A DNA stretch of 18,555 nucleotides from an uncultured Mucilaginibacter sp. (GCA_946479225.1 CAMLFI010000008.1:1-18555), one strand, 5' to 3'. Positions 6,981-14,708 are shown, counted from the stretch's first letter. Notes: generated by a model from the sequence alone, not told the origin. Translations and numbers: made by a program.

Positions 6981-7463
6981 ATGGGTAAAATACGTGTTGG
7001 GTTTGGTTTTGACGTACACCAGTTAAAAGACGAACATCCTTTTATTTTAGGCGGAGTTAAGCTGGAACACCACTCGGGAGCTTACGGGCATTCAGATGCT
7101 GATGTTTTGCTGCATGCCATTTGCGATGCCTTATTGGGAGCCGCTAATTTGCGCGATATAGGTTTCCATTTCTCTAATACCGACAACCGCTGGAAGGGTA
7201 TAAGCAGCCTTGTATTACTACAGCACGTACTTGAACTTTTAAAAGAAAAAGGTTGGGGCATAGGTAATATTGACGCTATGGTGTGTTTAGAAGCACCCAA
7301 GATCAACCCACACATTCCACAAATGAAGAAGAACATTGCCGCCGCTGCAGGTATTGATGAGGACGACATCTCTATAAAAGCCACTACCAACGAGACTTTG
7401 GGTTTTATAGGCAGGCAGGAGGGTGTTGTGGCTTATGCGGTTTGTTTGATAGAAAAGGTATAA
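6981..7463 (+). CDS. ispF: 2-C-methyl-D-erythritol 2,4-cyclodiphosphate synthase
   Basis: IspF cyclises CDP-methylerythritol 2-phosphate to MEcPP with release of CMP, in the non-mevalonate isoprenoid pathway. It is a cytoplasmic homotrimer. The protein is 160 aa, the normal length. Zinc ligands Asp11, His13 and His45 (in GFDVHQ and LLHAICDALLGAA) match E. coli Asp8, His10 and His42. GHSDAD at 36-41, the DIG loop at 59-61, PHIPQMKKNI, and the signature KATTNETLGFIGRQEG are all present. It starts 2 nt after the porV stop with no Shine-Dalgarno sequence, so translation is probably coupled. The metabolic link to PorV is not obvious. Adjacency may only reflect a shared promoter. Confidence 0.96.
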   Translation: MGKIRVGFGFDVHQLKDEHPFILGGVKLEHHSGAYGHSDADVLLHAICDALLGAANLRDIGFHFSNTDNRWKGISSLVLLQHVLELLKEKGWGIGNIDAMVCLEAPKINPHIPQMKKNIAAAAGIDEDDISIKATTNETLGFIGRQEGVVAYAVCLIEKV

Positions 7464-7476
7464 CATTAATTCACTA

Positions 7477-7505
7477 ATAGCGATGGGTTTCAAACCCATC
7501 GCTAT
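7477..7505. repeat. 29-bp near-perfect palindrome between convergent genes
   Basis: Fourteen bases (ATAGCGATGGGTTT, 7477-7490) are mirrored exactly by 7492-7505 around a single central C. As RNA it would form a stem of about 11 bp with a 7-nt loop (TTTCAAA). It lies 14 nt after the ispF stop and 8 nt before the end of the GT2 fusion gene, so it can serve as a bidirectional terminator. No long T tract follows on either strand. The symmetry with a one-base centre also fits a dispersed REP-like palindrome. Confidence 0.7.
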
Positions 7506-7512
7506 AAAGGAA

Positions 7513-10500
7513 TTACGATAATTCTTTGTCTTTGGCCCCAACCATTTCACCCTTAACATTCCCTGTCCGCTTTAGATCGCCCCAGGCATTTAGCTCACCT
7601 TTTAACGCTCTGCGGATAGCTTTAAACAGGATATAATACATCAATTGCCGCCATATAAATCGCTGCGGAATGATGTAAATGAGTTTTCTATAATCCTCCT
7701 TCTCCATCCGGAATGCTATTATCGAAACAATAAAATCTATCAAAACAAACAGTCCGTAATAGCCTAATATTTTTTCGGGTTTATCGCTCATTAAACCCAA
7801 TATCATCATCAGGTCAGCCAATGGCGAGAACAGCGGCAGAATTATCTGGAAGATGAGAATGTTGGGCATCCCCACCATCCCAAAAGATTTGAACTTTTTG
7901 TTGAACAGCGCTTTGCGGTTTTTCCAAAAGCTTTGTATCACACCAAAACTCCACCTGAAACGCTGTTTTAACAGGCCGTTGAGTGTTTCGGGCGCTTCGG
8001 TATAAGCAATGGCTTCGGCGGCATTGCGCACTATGTAACCGCATTTTAAAATACGCATGGTAAGGTCGCAGTCCTCGGCAAGTGTGTCTGATGTAAATCC
8101 GCCTGCCTGTTCTATAGCTGATTTACGGAAAGCGCCAATAGCCCCCGGAATAACGGTAATGCTATTGATCAGGTCGAACGCCCGGCGGTCCATGTTTTGG
8201 GCGGTAATATATTCAATAGCCTGCCACTTGGTTATAATGTTGTTTTCGTTACCAACCTTAACTGTCCCGGCTACAGCGCCTATCTCATCGTCAGTAAAAT
8301 AGGTCATCAGGTGATAAACCGCATCATTTTTTAACTGTGTATCCGCATCTATACAAACGGTAAAGTCGTATTTGGCCTGGCTAATGCCAAGGTTCAGTGC
8401 CGATGCCTTACCGCCGTTAGGCTTGGTTAAAAGGGTAACCAGCGGATTATTTCCGTATTCTTTAGTGACTACATTGTACGTATTATCTGTAGATCCGTCA
8501 TCAATGAAAATTATTTCGAAAACCGGGTAGTCGGTATTAAGCAGACTTTTTATTGTTTTAAGAGCGGTCACCTCCTCGTTATAGGCAGGTACTATAATGC
8601 TTACGGGCACTGGTTTGCCAACCTGGCGTTTCTTTTTATTCTCGTTGTGTTGCCGTAGCGCTAAAATGCCTATCAAGGCAATTCTGCCTATAGCCAAAAA
8701 TATGGCGGAAAGAAAAACATAAAATAAAAACCAGTTGCCAAAGAAAAAGCCCATAACAACGGCATCATAAAAAGCGCCAATAACACCGCTGTCGGCATCA
8801 TCCTCTATGACCGGCATTAATTCGTCCTTTCTTTTGTCTAAAATATCGGCGATGGTGGTAAATTCATATCCCTTTTCTTTGTAAAAACGAATGATTTCCG
8901 GCAATGCCTGAACCGTCGCCTCCCTGGTATCGCCACCGGCATCATGCAGCAATATCATAGATCCTTTTTTATAATCGCGTTTTACACGGTCAATTATCTG
9001 CTGCGCGGTAACTCCGGGCTCCCAGTCTAAAGGATCAATCGATTCACCTATGGTTATATAGCTTTGTTTCCGGCTCTCGGCTACCGGGATGATCTCCTCA
9101 AGCGTTTGTGGCTCGGCATCGGCATTAAAAGGAGGGCGGAAAAGAATAGTGCTGTGACCGGTGATGGATTCAATAAGTTTTCGGGTAGAATTCAACTCAA
9201 GTATCACCCTATCCAAACTTATCTTTGATATATCCGGGTGAAAAAATGTATGGTTACCTATTTCATAGCCCTCATTATAAATGCGTTTAAAGATCGGAAT
9301 ATTCTTTTCTACCATTGATCCAACCACAAAGAAGGAGGCCGGTACTTTTTCCTTTTTCAGGATATCCAGAATACGCGGTGTGTAATCAGGGTCGGGGCCA
9401 TCGTCAAATGTGAGCACCACCTTGCCAGGTTTGTAGCCGTATTTTCTGATTACGTATTTGGTTGGTAATTTAACGTAGGTTTGGTCGGTAATAGCATAAT
9501 TTACCGTATCCAATTTAAGGGTTATCTTACCTTCAGAGGGGGTAGTTATCAAGTCGAGCACTTCCCCATCACCCGTGTAGTCGATCTTGTTATTAAGTGC
9601 TACGTTGTCTAGTTCCTTAAGGTCAAATTTTGTTTTCTTTAACGCCGATAAGGCAAGATTTTTTTGGAAAAACTTCCATAAACGCGGGTCTTCAACGCCC
9701 AAACGCCATAGCGCTATTCCGCCTGTTTCCCAATCATCAGCCATCCGCATAATGTTGAAGTTGGTGGCAGCATCGGTAAAATAAACGGTATGCAAAAGGC
9801 TGTCTTGTCCGGTATAAGTGTAATGCAGGTTGGCCGACACCGGGTCGTAGGTAATTTTACTGTTATATTGCTGTGCCGTACTTACAACCGCCTGGTAACC
9901 AACCGTAGTGCCGATGCTATTTTTTGGCCAGTCGACACCGCCGCCGGCAATGGTGAGTATTACCTTTTCGCTCGGTACAATGTCGCAAACCCTATCCAGC
10001 ATTTCTTCCACCCAGTGCTGGTGCGAAATATAGCCGGCATTACTCTCGTCTGTATGCTGATCAATCGCCATTACAAACAAGTAATCATTAAAGCGCTGCA
10101 AGTGTAACAGATCATACCGGTCATCATCAGGAATTACATTCTGCGTAACTAAGAAGCCCTGTGGGTGGAGTGTGTTGTATAGATCTTCCTGAAACAATCT
10201 GTAATTGCCGTTATTTCTATCGGGCAGATCATTAATGTCCAGATTGATGCCGCGAAGGCGATATTTTTTGAGCTGTTTTACAAGACTGTTAATAAAGACC
10301 TGGCGTAGTTTTTTGGTAGATGTTATGCGTACAACATTCTCCACATCAAAATGACCGTGTATATTATCTTCGTTTATGTAATTTGATATGGATACAACTA
10401 TAGGCTTGTTATATTTTTTATTGATATTGATCAACCCCGTGTCAATACGCGCTTCAATGGTATCTGCGCCAGGTTTAATAAAAAACCCTTCAGATACCAC

Positions 10501-10884
10501 CATATCCAGCTGACTGATGTTATCCTTTAAAGAAGTGTAGGCCTGTGTTTCCCATTCGCGATAAAAGGCGGCATTTATACGGTCTTTGTTGTTAGGGTGC
10601 TCCAGCTGATGACGCCGCCTGGCTTTGGCCAATGCATCTAACTGGCCTTTTTGTACCTTATAATCTTTATACCGGGTTGATACTCTTAGCGCCCGCAACT
10701 CTTCGTCGCTTATTCGTTTCGGCGCAGGGTTAAGATTGGGGAGTTCGGGGTATTGTTGCGATGTTACTGTTATGGCGGCTGCTATAACGCCGCAAAACAA
10801 TATGAATAATACAACGCGACTGGTCCACTTAAAACGATTCCATCTCTCGGGTGTATCGGCCTGAAAAATCTGTTTATGCCGCAT
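7513..10884 (-). CDS. Trimodular GH18-like / NodB polysaccharide deacetylase / GT2 membrane synthase
   Basis: A single 1123-aa protein that probably makes and partly deacetylates an N-acetyl-hexosamine polymer across the inner membrane. An N-terminal anchor spans about 24-40. A GH18-like barrel covers about 125-410 (strands DMVVSEGFFI, PIVVSISNYI, GINLDIND, LFVMAIDQH, IALWRLG). In its would-be catalytic motif (DGxDxDxE) the last residue is Asn218 and the first is Arg211, so hydrolysis is unlikely. A NodB/CE4 deacetylase follows at about 487-685, with TFDDGPD (Asp494, Asp495), HTFFH (His545, His549), RPPF (583-586) and LLHD (645-648), all intact. Membrane segments at about 708-742 precede a GT2 domain with VPAYNE (765-770), DD at 795-796, DAD (846-848), ED (937-938) and QRFRW (974-978). 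More membrane segments follow at about 1003-1058. The set resembles PgaB plus PgaC joined in one chain, with the hydrolase-like module first. The polymer itself is unproven. Confidence 0.88.
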   Translation of the reverse strand: MRHKQIFQADTPERWNRFKWTSRVVLFILFCGVIAAAITVTSQQYPELPNLNPAPKRISDEELRALRVSTRYKDYKVQKGQLDALAKARRRHQLEHPNNKDRINAAFYREWETQAYTSLKDNISQLDMVVSEGFFIKPGADTIEARIDTGLININKKYNKPIVVSISNYINEDNIHGHFDVENVVRITSTKKLRQVFINSLVKQLKKYRLRGINLDINDLPDRNNGNYRLFQEDLYNTLHPQGFLVTQNVIPDDDRYDLLHLQRFNDYLFVMAIDQHTDESNAGYISHQHWVEEMLDRVCDIVPSEKVILTIAGGGVDWPKNSIGTTVGYQAVVSTAQQYNSKITYDPVSANLHYTYTGQDSLLHTVYFTDAATNFNIMRMADDWETGGIALWRLGVEDPRLWKFFQKNLALSALKKTKFDLKELDNVALNNKIDYTGDGEVLDLITTPSEGKITLKLDTVNYAITDQTYVKLPTKYVIRKYGYKPGKVVLTFDDGPDPDYTPRILDILKKEKVPASFFVVGSMVEKNIPIFKRIYNEGYEIGNHTFFHPDISKISLDRVILELNSTRKLIESITGHSTILFRPPFNADAEPQTLEEIIPVAESRKQSYITIGESIDPLDWEPGVTAQQIIDRVKRDYKKGSMILLHDAGGDTREATVQALPEIIRFYKEKGYEFTTIADILDKRKDELMPVIEDDADSGVIGAFYDAVVMGFFFGNWFLFYVFLSAIFLAIGRIALIGILALRQHNENKKKRQVGKPVPVSIIVPAYNEEVTALKTIKSLLNTDYPVFEIIFIDDGSTDNTYNVVTKEYGNNPLVTLLTKPNGGKASALNLGISQAKYDFTVCIDADTQLKNDAVYHLMTYFTDDEIGAVAGTVKVGNENNIITKWQAIEYITAQNMDRRAFDLINSITVIPGAIGAFRKSAIEQAGGFTSDTLAEDCDLTMRILKCGYIVRNAAEAIAYTEAPETLNGLLKQRFRWSFGVIQSFWKNRKALFNKKFKSFGMVGMPNILIFQIILPLFSPLADLMMILGLMSDKPEKILGYYGLFVLIDFIVSIIAFRMEKEDYRKLIYIIPQRFIWRQLMYYILFKAIRRALKGELNAWGDLKRTGNVKGEMVGAKDKELS

Positions 10885-10927
10885 TAAAAAAAGTGATTTT
10901 TAACTATTAAGATTAAAGGCAATCAAA

Positions 10928-10946
10928 AACTGCATAAGAAGCAGCT
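10928..10946 (-). terminator. Weak intrinsic terminator candidate after the Cys-rich small gene
   Basis: On the minus strand AGCTGC and GCAGTT form a 6-bp stem with one G-T pair around a 7-nt loop, followed by TTTTG. It begins 8 nt after the stop of the small membrane protein and lies before the GT2 fusion gene. The stem is too short to be sure. Confidence 0.3.
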
Positions 10947-10953
10947 ACCGTTT

Positions 10954-11109
10954 TTATTTTTTGTCGGGTTCAATACCCGAAAAATCAACGCCGCATTTAC
11001 AATTGCCGCCGCAACTTTTTTTGGTAAATAAGTTTTTGTATACCATTCTGCCAACGTAAAACAAGGCTCCGGCAAACAAAAGAATCACTATAATGGTTTG
11101 GATATTCAT
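10954..11109 (-). CDS. Small Cys-rich single-pass membrane protein (FeoB-associated type)
   Basis: I found this 51-aa frame by reading the minus strand. The ATG is at 11109 and the TAA at 10954-10956. Residues about 4-24 (starting QTIIVILLFAGALFYVG) form one membrane helix. A basic stretch (KNLFTKK) and a Cys motif with three cysteines follow (CGGNCKCG, residues 33-40), then a short polar tail. This helix-plus-CxxxCxC layout matches the small proteins annotated 'FeoB-associated Cys-rich membrane protein', often encoded beside ferrous-iron transporter genes. No feoA or feoB is in the window, so an iron role is inference from family resemblance only. The coding frame is credible for three reasons: a hydrophobic helix is unlikely by chance, an exact TAnnTTTG box lies 5 nt upstream, and the gene fills an otherwise empty gap. 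Confidence 0.75.
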   Translation of the reverse strand: MNIQTIIVILLFAGALFYVGRMVYKNLFTKKSCGGNCKCGVDFSGIEPDKK

Positions 11110-11114
11110 CGCTG

Positions 11115-11122
11115 CAAAAATA
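11115..11122 (-). promoter_or_regulatory. Candidate -7 box for the Cys-rich small gene
   Basis: The minus strand reads TATTTTTG, an exact TAnnTTTG match. Its last base is 5 nt from the ATG at 11109, so transcription would begin at or next to the start codon. Confidence 0.45.
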
Positions 11123-11261
11123 CTATAATAAAAATATATACGTACTGATTTATATACGAACGAAGCGGCGATATGTTGTAAGCGGAGTTAATTTTACTTT
11201 GCGCTGAGGTTAAGTAACTATGTAAAAGCATCAAAAGCTTTTTAATGCCGTATATTAACGT

Positions 11262-11269
11262 TACCTTTG
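11262..11269 (+). promoter_or_regulatory. Candidate -7 box for typA
   Basis: TACCTTTG is an exact TAnnTTTG match ending 22 nt before the typA ATG, which gives a leader of about 17 nt. The region 20-30 nt upstream (TTTTTAATG) is only a loose fit to a -33 TTG. Confidence 0.55.
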
Positions 11270-11291
11270 CGCCAAATTTTAAAGGCATTTC

Positions 11292-13100
11292 ATGCAAAAT
11301 ATAAGAAATATTGCGATCATCGCACACGTTGACCACGGCAAGACTACGCTGGTTGATAAAATTTTACACAGTTGCGCTATCTTCAGAGAAGGTCAGGAAA
11401 CTGGTGAATTGATACTGGATAATAATGACCTGGAGCGCGAGCGCGGTATCACCATTGTTTCAAAAAACGTATCTGTAGTATACAAGGGTACTAAAATTAA
11501 CATTATTGATACTCCTGGTCACGCCGACTTTGGCGGTGAGGTTGAGCGTGTGTTGAAAATGGCTGATGGAGTATTATTGCTTTGTGATGCTTTTGAGGGC
11601 GCTATGCCTCAAACCCGCTTTGTAACGCAAAAGGCTTTGGCTTTAGGCTTAAAACCAATTGTGGTTGTAAACAAGGTTGATAAAGAAAATTGCCGCCCTG
11701 AAGAGGTTTATGAGCAGATTTTTGAATTGTTCTTTAACCTTGATGCCACTGAAGATCAGTTGGATTTTCCGGTAATTTACGGTTCGTCAAAACAAGGTTG
11801 GATGAGCACAGATTACAAAAAACCAACCGAAGATATTTTCCCGTTGATGGATGCTATTATAGCAAACATTCAACCGCCGCCAATTAGCGAAGGCACTTTG
11901 CAAATGCAGATCACGTCGTTAGATTATTCTTCATTCGTAGGTCGTATCGCTATCGGTCGTGTTGCTCGTGGCGTTATCAAAGAAAACATGCCTGTATCGT
12001 TGGTAAAACGCGATGGCACTATCCAAAAAACAAGAATAAAAGAACTATATACTTTTGAAGGCTTAGGTAAGGTTAAAGCTACCGAAGTTAGCGCGGGCGA
12101 TATTTGTGCCGTTGTAGGTATTGAAGGTTTTGATATTGGCGATACCATTGCCGATTTTGAAAAACCGGAGCAATTGGAAGTTATCCATATTGACGAGCCT
12201 ACCATGAACATGTTATTCACCATCAACACTTCACCTTTCTTTGGTAAAGAGGGTAAATTTGTAACATCACGTCACTTACGCGACAGGTTGTACAAAGAGA
12301 TGGAAAAAAACCTGGCGCTTAAAGTTGTTGAAACTGAATCGCCTGATTCATACTTAGTATACGGCCGTGGTATTCTTCACTTGTCAGTATTGATCGAGAC
12401 CATGCGTCGCGAAGGATACGAATTACAAGTGGGCCAACCACAGGTAATTGTTAAAGAGATAAATGGTGTTAAATGTGAGCCTGTCGAAGTATTAACTGTT
12501 GACGTACCGGGCGATGTTGCAGGTAAAGTTATTGAGTTGGTAACCCAACGCAAAGGCGACCTGTTAGTAATGGAGCCTAAAGGCGACTTACAACACTTAG
12601 AGTTTGAGATCCCTGCACGTGGTATCATCGGCTTACGTAACAACGTATTAACTGCTACAGGTGGCGAGGCTATTATGGCCCACCGCTTTAAAGCTTACGA
12701 GCCTTGGAAAGGTGTAATACCCGGCCGTTCAAACGGTGTATTGGTATCAATGGATACAGGTAAAACAACCGCTTTCGCTATAGATAAATTACAGGATCGC
12801 GGTCGTTTCCATGTTGATCCGGGAGTTGATATTTACGAAGGACAAGTATTAGGCGAACACATACGTGATAACGATTTGGTTATTAACTTAACCAAAGGCA
12901 AGCAGTTAACCAACATGCGTGCATCAGGTAGCGATACCAACGTACGTATAGCGCCTGCTATTAAATTTTCGTTAGAAGAGTCGATGGAGTATATCCAGGC
13001 TGATGAATACATTGAGGTAACGCCCCAAAGCATCCGTATGCGTAAGATCTTCCTTAACGAGAACGAACGCAGAATAAACGCTAAAAAATTCCAGTCGTAA
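11292..13100 (+). CDS. typA: Ribosome-associated translational GTPase TypA/BipA
   Basis: TypA/BipA is an EF-G-like GTPase. It binds the 70S ribosome and supports ribosome assembly and stress adaptation, notably growth in the cold. The 602-aa length fits the family (E. coli BipA is 607). The GTP-binding motifs are complete: AHVDHGKTT (11-19), the switch I ERGITI (50-55), DTPGHADFGGE (73-83) and NKVD (127-130). Family-specific segments follow: RIAIGRVARG in the beta-barrel domain, ESPDSYLVYGRGILHLS, MEPKGDLQHLEFEIPARGIIGLR and the C-terminal basic SIRMRK near the end. The ATG at 11292 matches the usual MQNIRNIAIIAHVD opening. It is flanked by its own promoter box and a strong terminator, so it is probably monocistronic. 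Arg and Gly codons lean to CGT/CGC and GGT/GGC, as in well-expressed genes. Confidence 0.97.
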   Translation: MQNIRNIAIIAHVDHGKTTLVDKILHSCAIFREGQETGELILDNNDLERERGITIVSKNVSVVYKGTKINIIDTPGHADFGGEVERVLKMADGVLLLCDAFEGAMPQTRFVTQKALALGLKPIVVVNKVDKENCRPEEVYEQIFELFFNLDATEDQLDFPVIYGSSKQGWMSTDYKKPTEDIFPLMDAIIANIQPPPISEGTLQMQITSLDYSSFVGRIAIGRVARGVIKENMPVSLVKRDGTIQKTRIKELYTFEGLGKVKATEVSAGDICAVVGIEGFDIGDTIADFEKPEQLEVIHIDEPTMNMLFTINTSPFFGKEGKFVTSRHLRDRLYKEMEKNLALKVVETESPDSYLVYGRGILHLSVLIETMRREGYELQVGQPQVIVKEINGVKCEPVEVLTVDVPGDVAGKVIELVTQRKGDLLVMEPKGDLQHLEFEIPARGIIGLRNNVLTATGGEAIMAHRFKAYEPWKGVIPGRSNGVLVSMDTGKTTAFAIDKLQDRGRFHVDPGVDIYEGQVLGEHIRDNDLVINLTKGKQLTNMRASGSDTNVRIAPAIKFSLEESMEYIQADEYIEVTPQSIRMRKIFLNENERRINAKKFQS

Positions 13101-13125
13101 CGTTTTTTTTAATAAAATGATAAAA

Positions 13126-13150
13126 AGAAGCTCCCAAAAGGAGCTTTTTT
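13126..13150 (+). terminator. Intrinsic terminator of typA
   Basis: AAGCTCC (13128-13134) pairs with GGAGCTT (13140-13146) around the loop CAAAA. The stem is extended by A/T pairs and followed by a run of T up to 13151. It begins about 25 nt after the typA stop, a classic rho-independent terminator. Confidence 0.88.
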
Positions 13151-13174
13151 TGTTTTTATAATATTAAAACGCTG

Positions 13175-13182
13175 TATATTAG
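13175..13182 (+). promoter_or_regulatory. Weak candidate -7 box for the duplicated-domain lipoprotein
   Basis: TATATTAG is one base from TAnnTTTG. A TTG at 13150-13152 lies 22 nt upstream, near the expected -33 spacing. The ATG is 21 nt downstream of the box. Confidence 0.4.
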
Positions 13183-13203
13183 CGGTATTGATTAATACCC
13201 CTA

Positions 13204-13962
13204 ATGCAAAGAAAATTCCCTTTTTTTCTTTTACTCCTGATGTGCGTTTGTTTTAGCGCGTGCAAAAAAGAAATTAAAGCTATACCTGACGCGGATATTT
13301 GTCTGCGCAACTCTACTTTGTATTATCAAAAAAAGTGGGCAGCAATTTATACCCGCATTGACAACAGCGAAACAGGCGCGGCAAAAAAGACAGTTATCAT
13401 TCCCGCTTACGGTTATTTCAATATCAATTTTAATTCAACTTACAAACTTTTTGGCGATACGGAACCTGCCGAAGGCAAATGGTCTGTTGATGAAAACTGC
13501 AATTTTGTACTTAAGCCGGTAAAAGGGATTCAACATACGTACCAGGTAAAAAAATTAACGCCCGATTCGCTTGTTATTGCTGAGCGGATTGGTGCCGTAA
13601 CAACCACACTCCATTTTGCTACATTCAATTGCCCCAATATGAACAATCTGGAGGCCAGGTGGGACAACGTTGAGACGCGTACTGTTGATTACGACGCTAC
13701 AGGCGTAAGCAACAGGCAAATAAACTATCCAACAGGTTTTATAAGATTTAATACTGACGCGGGATATGAACTGGTAAGCAATGGATTTCCTTTTAAAGGC
13801 ACCTGGGGCATAGCGCAACCTGATTGCAATTTGATTTTGGATAAAAGTAAGCGGTGGGAAAAATCATACATAGTAGAAAAACTAACTGCCGATTCCCTTA
13901 AGCTGTGGTATAAAGATACCGTGGCAAAAACTAATTACCTGCTGGTGTATAAAAAGCATTGA
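13204..13962 (+). CDS. Lipoprotein with two tandem lipocalin-like domains
   Basis: Predicted envelope lipoprotein of 252 aa with no recognised specific function. Residues 1-20 form a lipoprotein signal (hydrophobic core FFLLLLMCVCF, Cys20 in FSAC, then KK). The mature part is an internal duplication, with copy A about residues 43-139 and copy B about 150-250. Matching landmarks are GYFNINFNSTYKL against GFIRFNTDAGYEL, EGKWSVDENCNFVL against KGTWGIAQPDCNLIL, and TYQVKKLTPDSLVI against SYIVEKLTADSLKL. The pattern 'GxW...CNLxL...Y.V.KLT.DSL.L' resembles the lipocalin-like domains common in Bacteroidota lipoproteins, so ligand binding is possible. Each copy keeps one Cys in the C-N position, and there are two further Cys (33, 143). 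It sits between the typA terminator and the polysaccharide cluster, with its own gap on each side, and is probably monocistronic. Confidence 0.75.
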   Translation: MQRKFPFFLLLLMCVCFSACKKEIKAIPDADICLRNSTLYYQKKWAAIYTRIDNSETGAAKKTVIIPAYGYFNINFNSTYKLFGDTEPAEGKWSVDENCNFVLKPVKGIQHTYQVKKLTPDSLVIAERIGAVTTTLHFATFNCPNMNNLEARWDNVETRTVDYDATGVSNRQINYPTGFIRFNTDAGYELVSNGFPFKGTWGIAQPDCNLILDKSKRWEKSYIVEKLTADSLKLWYKDTVAKTNYLLVYKKH

Positions 13963-14008
13963 GGGCAACTGCGCTACGATTACTTTTTAATAAGCCTGAT
14001 AAAACAAT

Positions 14009-14016
14009 TATCTTAG
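14009..14016 (+). promoter_or_regulatory. Candidate -7 box for the polysaccharide operon
   Basis: TATCTTAG differs from TAnnTTTG at one position and ends 4 nt before the ATG at 14021. If used, the mRNA of the first gene would start at about the ATG itself. No clear -33 TTG. Confidence 0.35.
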
Positions 14017-14020
14017 CCGG

Positions 14021-14707
14021 ATGAAAGGTAATGACCGCCTGTATCCATCTTTATTTCATCCGCGCTACGTACATCTCACTCATTTAAGAGACGCTACGTT
14101 AAAAACTATCCATCAGTTAACAGCAGAAAAGAAAGATCTGTTGCTTGTTGATTTCGGTTGCGGCGATATGCCTTACCGTTCGGTTATTGAACCGCACGTG
14201 GGTAAGTATCTGGGCGTTGATCTGGAGATGAACCCTAAGGCAGAGCACCACATTGATTTTGACAGCAAAACCACGCTTCCAGATAATTATGCTGATATAG
14301 TGTTATCTAACCAGGTGTTAGAGCATGTTGATTCTCCGTCGGGTTATTTAAAAGAAGCGCTGCGGATATTAAAACCGGGTGGCTCCATCATTTTAACCAC
14401 GCACGGTTATTGGTATTATCACCCAACGCCAAATGATTATTGGCGGTGGACAAGCGCCGGCCTACGCAAAACGGTGGAAGACGAAGGTTATATTGTTGCT
14501 TCTTTCCATGGCATAATGGGGCTTGCTGCAAGCGGCCTGCAATTGCTGCAAGATGCGATAATTAACAAACTGCCTAAATTTCTGGTACCGCCTTTTGCGT
14601 TTGTTATGCAATTAAAAATACGCTTGTTCAACAAAATGAACTCGCAACCACAGCGCGATAGGGATGCTTCTTTATATGTGGTGATAGCACAAAAACCATC
14701 CATTTAA
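14021..14707 (+). CDS. Class I SAM-dependent methyltransferase (Methyltransf_11 type)
   Basis: This 228-aa protein has the Rossmann methyltransferase core. Motif I is LLVDFGCGDMPY (41-52), followed by an acidic residue after strand 2 (Asp67 in GVDLEM). ADIVLSNQVLEHV (91-103) is the motif II region, and LRILKPGGSIILTTHG (114-129) is the motif III region. The histidine-rich YWYYHPTPNDYWRWT region (about 130-144) is common in methyltransferases found beside glycosyltransferases. The substrate cannot be read from the sequence. As the first gene of a tightly packed polysaccharide cluster, it may methylate a sugar or a lipid-linked precursor. The next gene begins 1 nt after its stop. A hydrophobic stretch near residues 185-200 suggests loose membrane contact, which is weak evidence. 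Confidence 0.85.
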   Translation: MKGNDRLYPSLFHPRYVHLTHLRDATLKTIHQLTAEKKDLLLVDFGCGDMPYRSVIEPHVGKYLGVDLEMNPKAEHHIDFDSKTTLPDNYADIVLSNQVLEHVDSPSGYLKEALRILKPGGSIILTTHGYWYYHPTPNDYWRWTSAGLRKTVEDEGYIVASFHGIMGLAASGLQLLQDAIINKLPKFLVPPFAFVMQLKIRLFNKMNSQPQRDRDASLYVVIAQKPSI

Positions 14708-14708
14708 A

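Larger units (their letters stand above)
11110..11291. other. Divergent promoter region between the small Cys-rich gene and typA
   Basis: This 182-bp AT-rich gap has a -7 box at each end, one per strand. A second near-match, TTACTTTGCGC (about 11195-11205), resembles the typA box TTACCTTTGCGC and might be a further upstream promoter. A small hairpin-forming AAAAGCTTTT lies near 11233-11242. A 76-aa minus-strand frame across the typA start looks spurious. Confidence 0.45.

Noticed and set aside
7287..7559. Minus-strand frame overlapping ispF and the GT2 fusion end
   Set aside because: It spans the palindrome and two real genes in other frames and has no recognisable domain.
11106..11336. 76-aa minus-strand frame across the typA start
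   Set aside because: It overlaps the typA coding start and two promoter boxes, and its translation has no family features. The small Cys-rich frame is a better explanation of this gap.
12377..13033. Minus-strand frames inside typA
   Set aside because: Antisense shadows of a strongly conserved GTPase gene.
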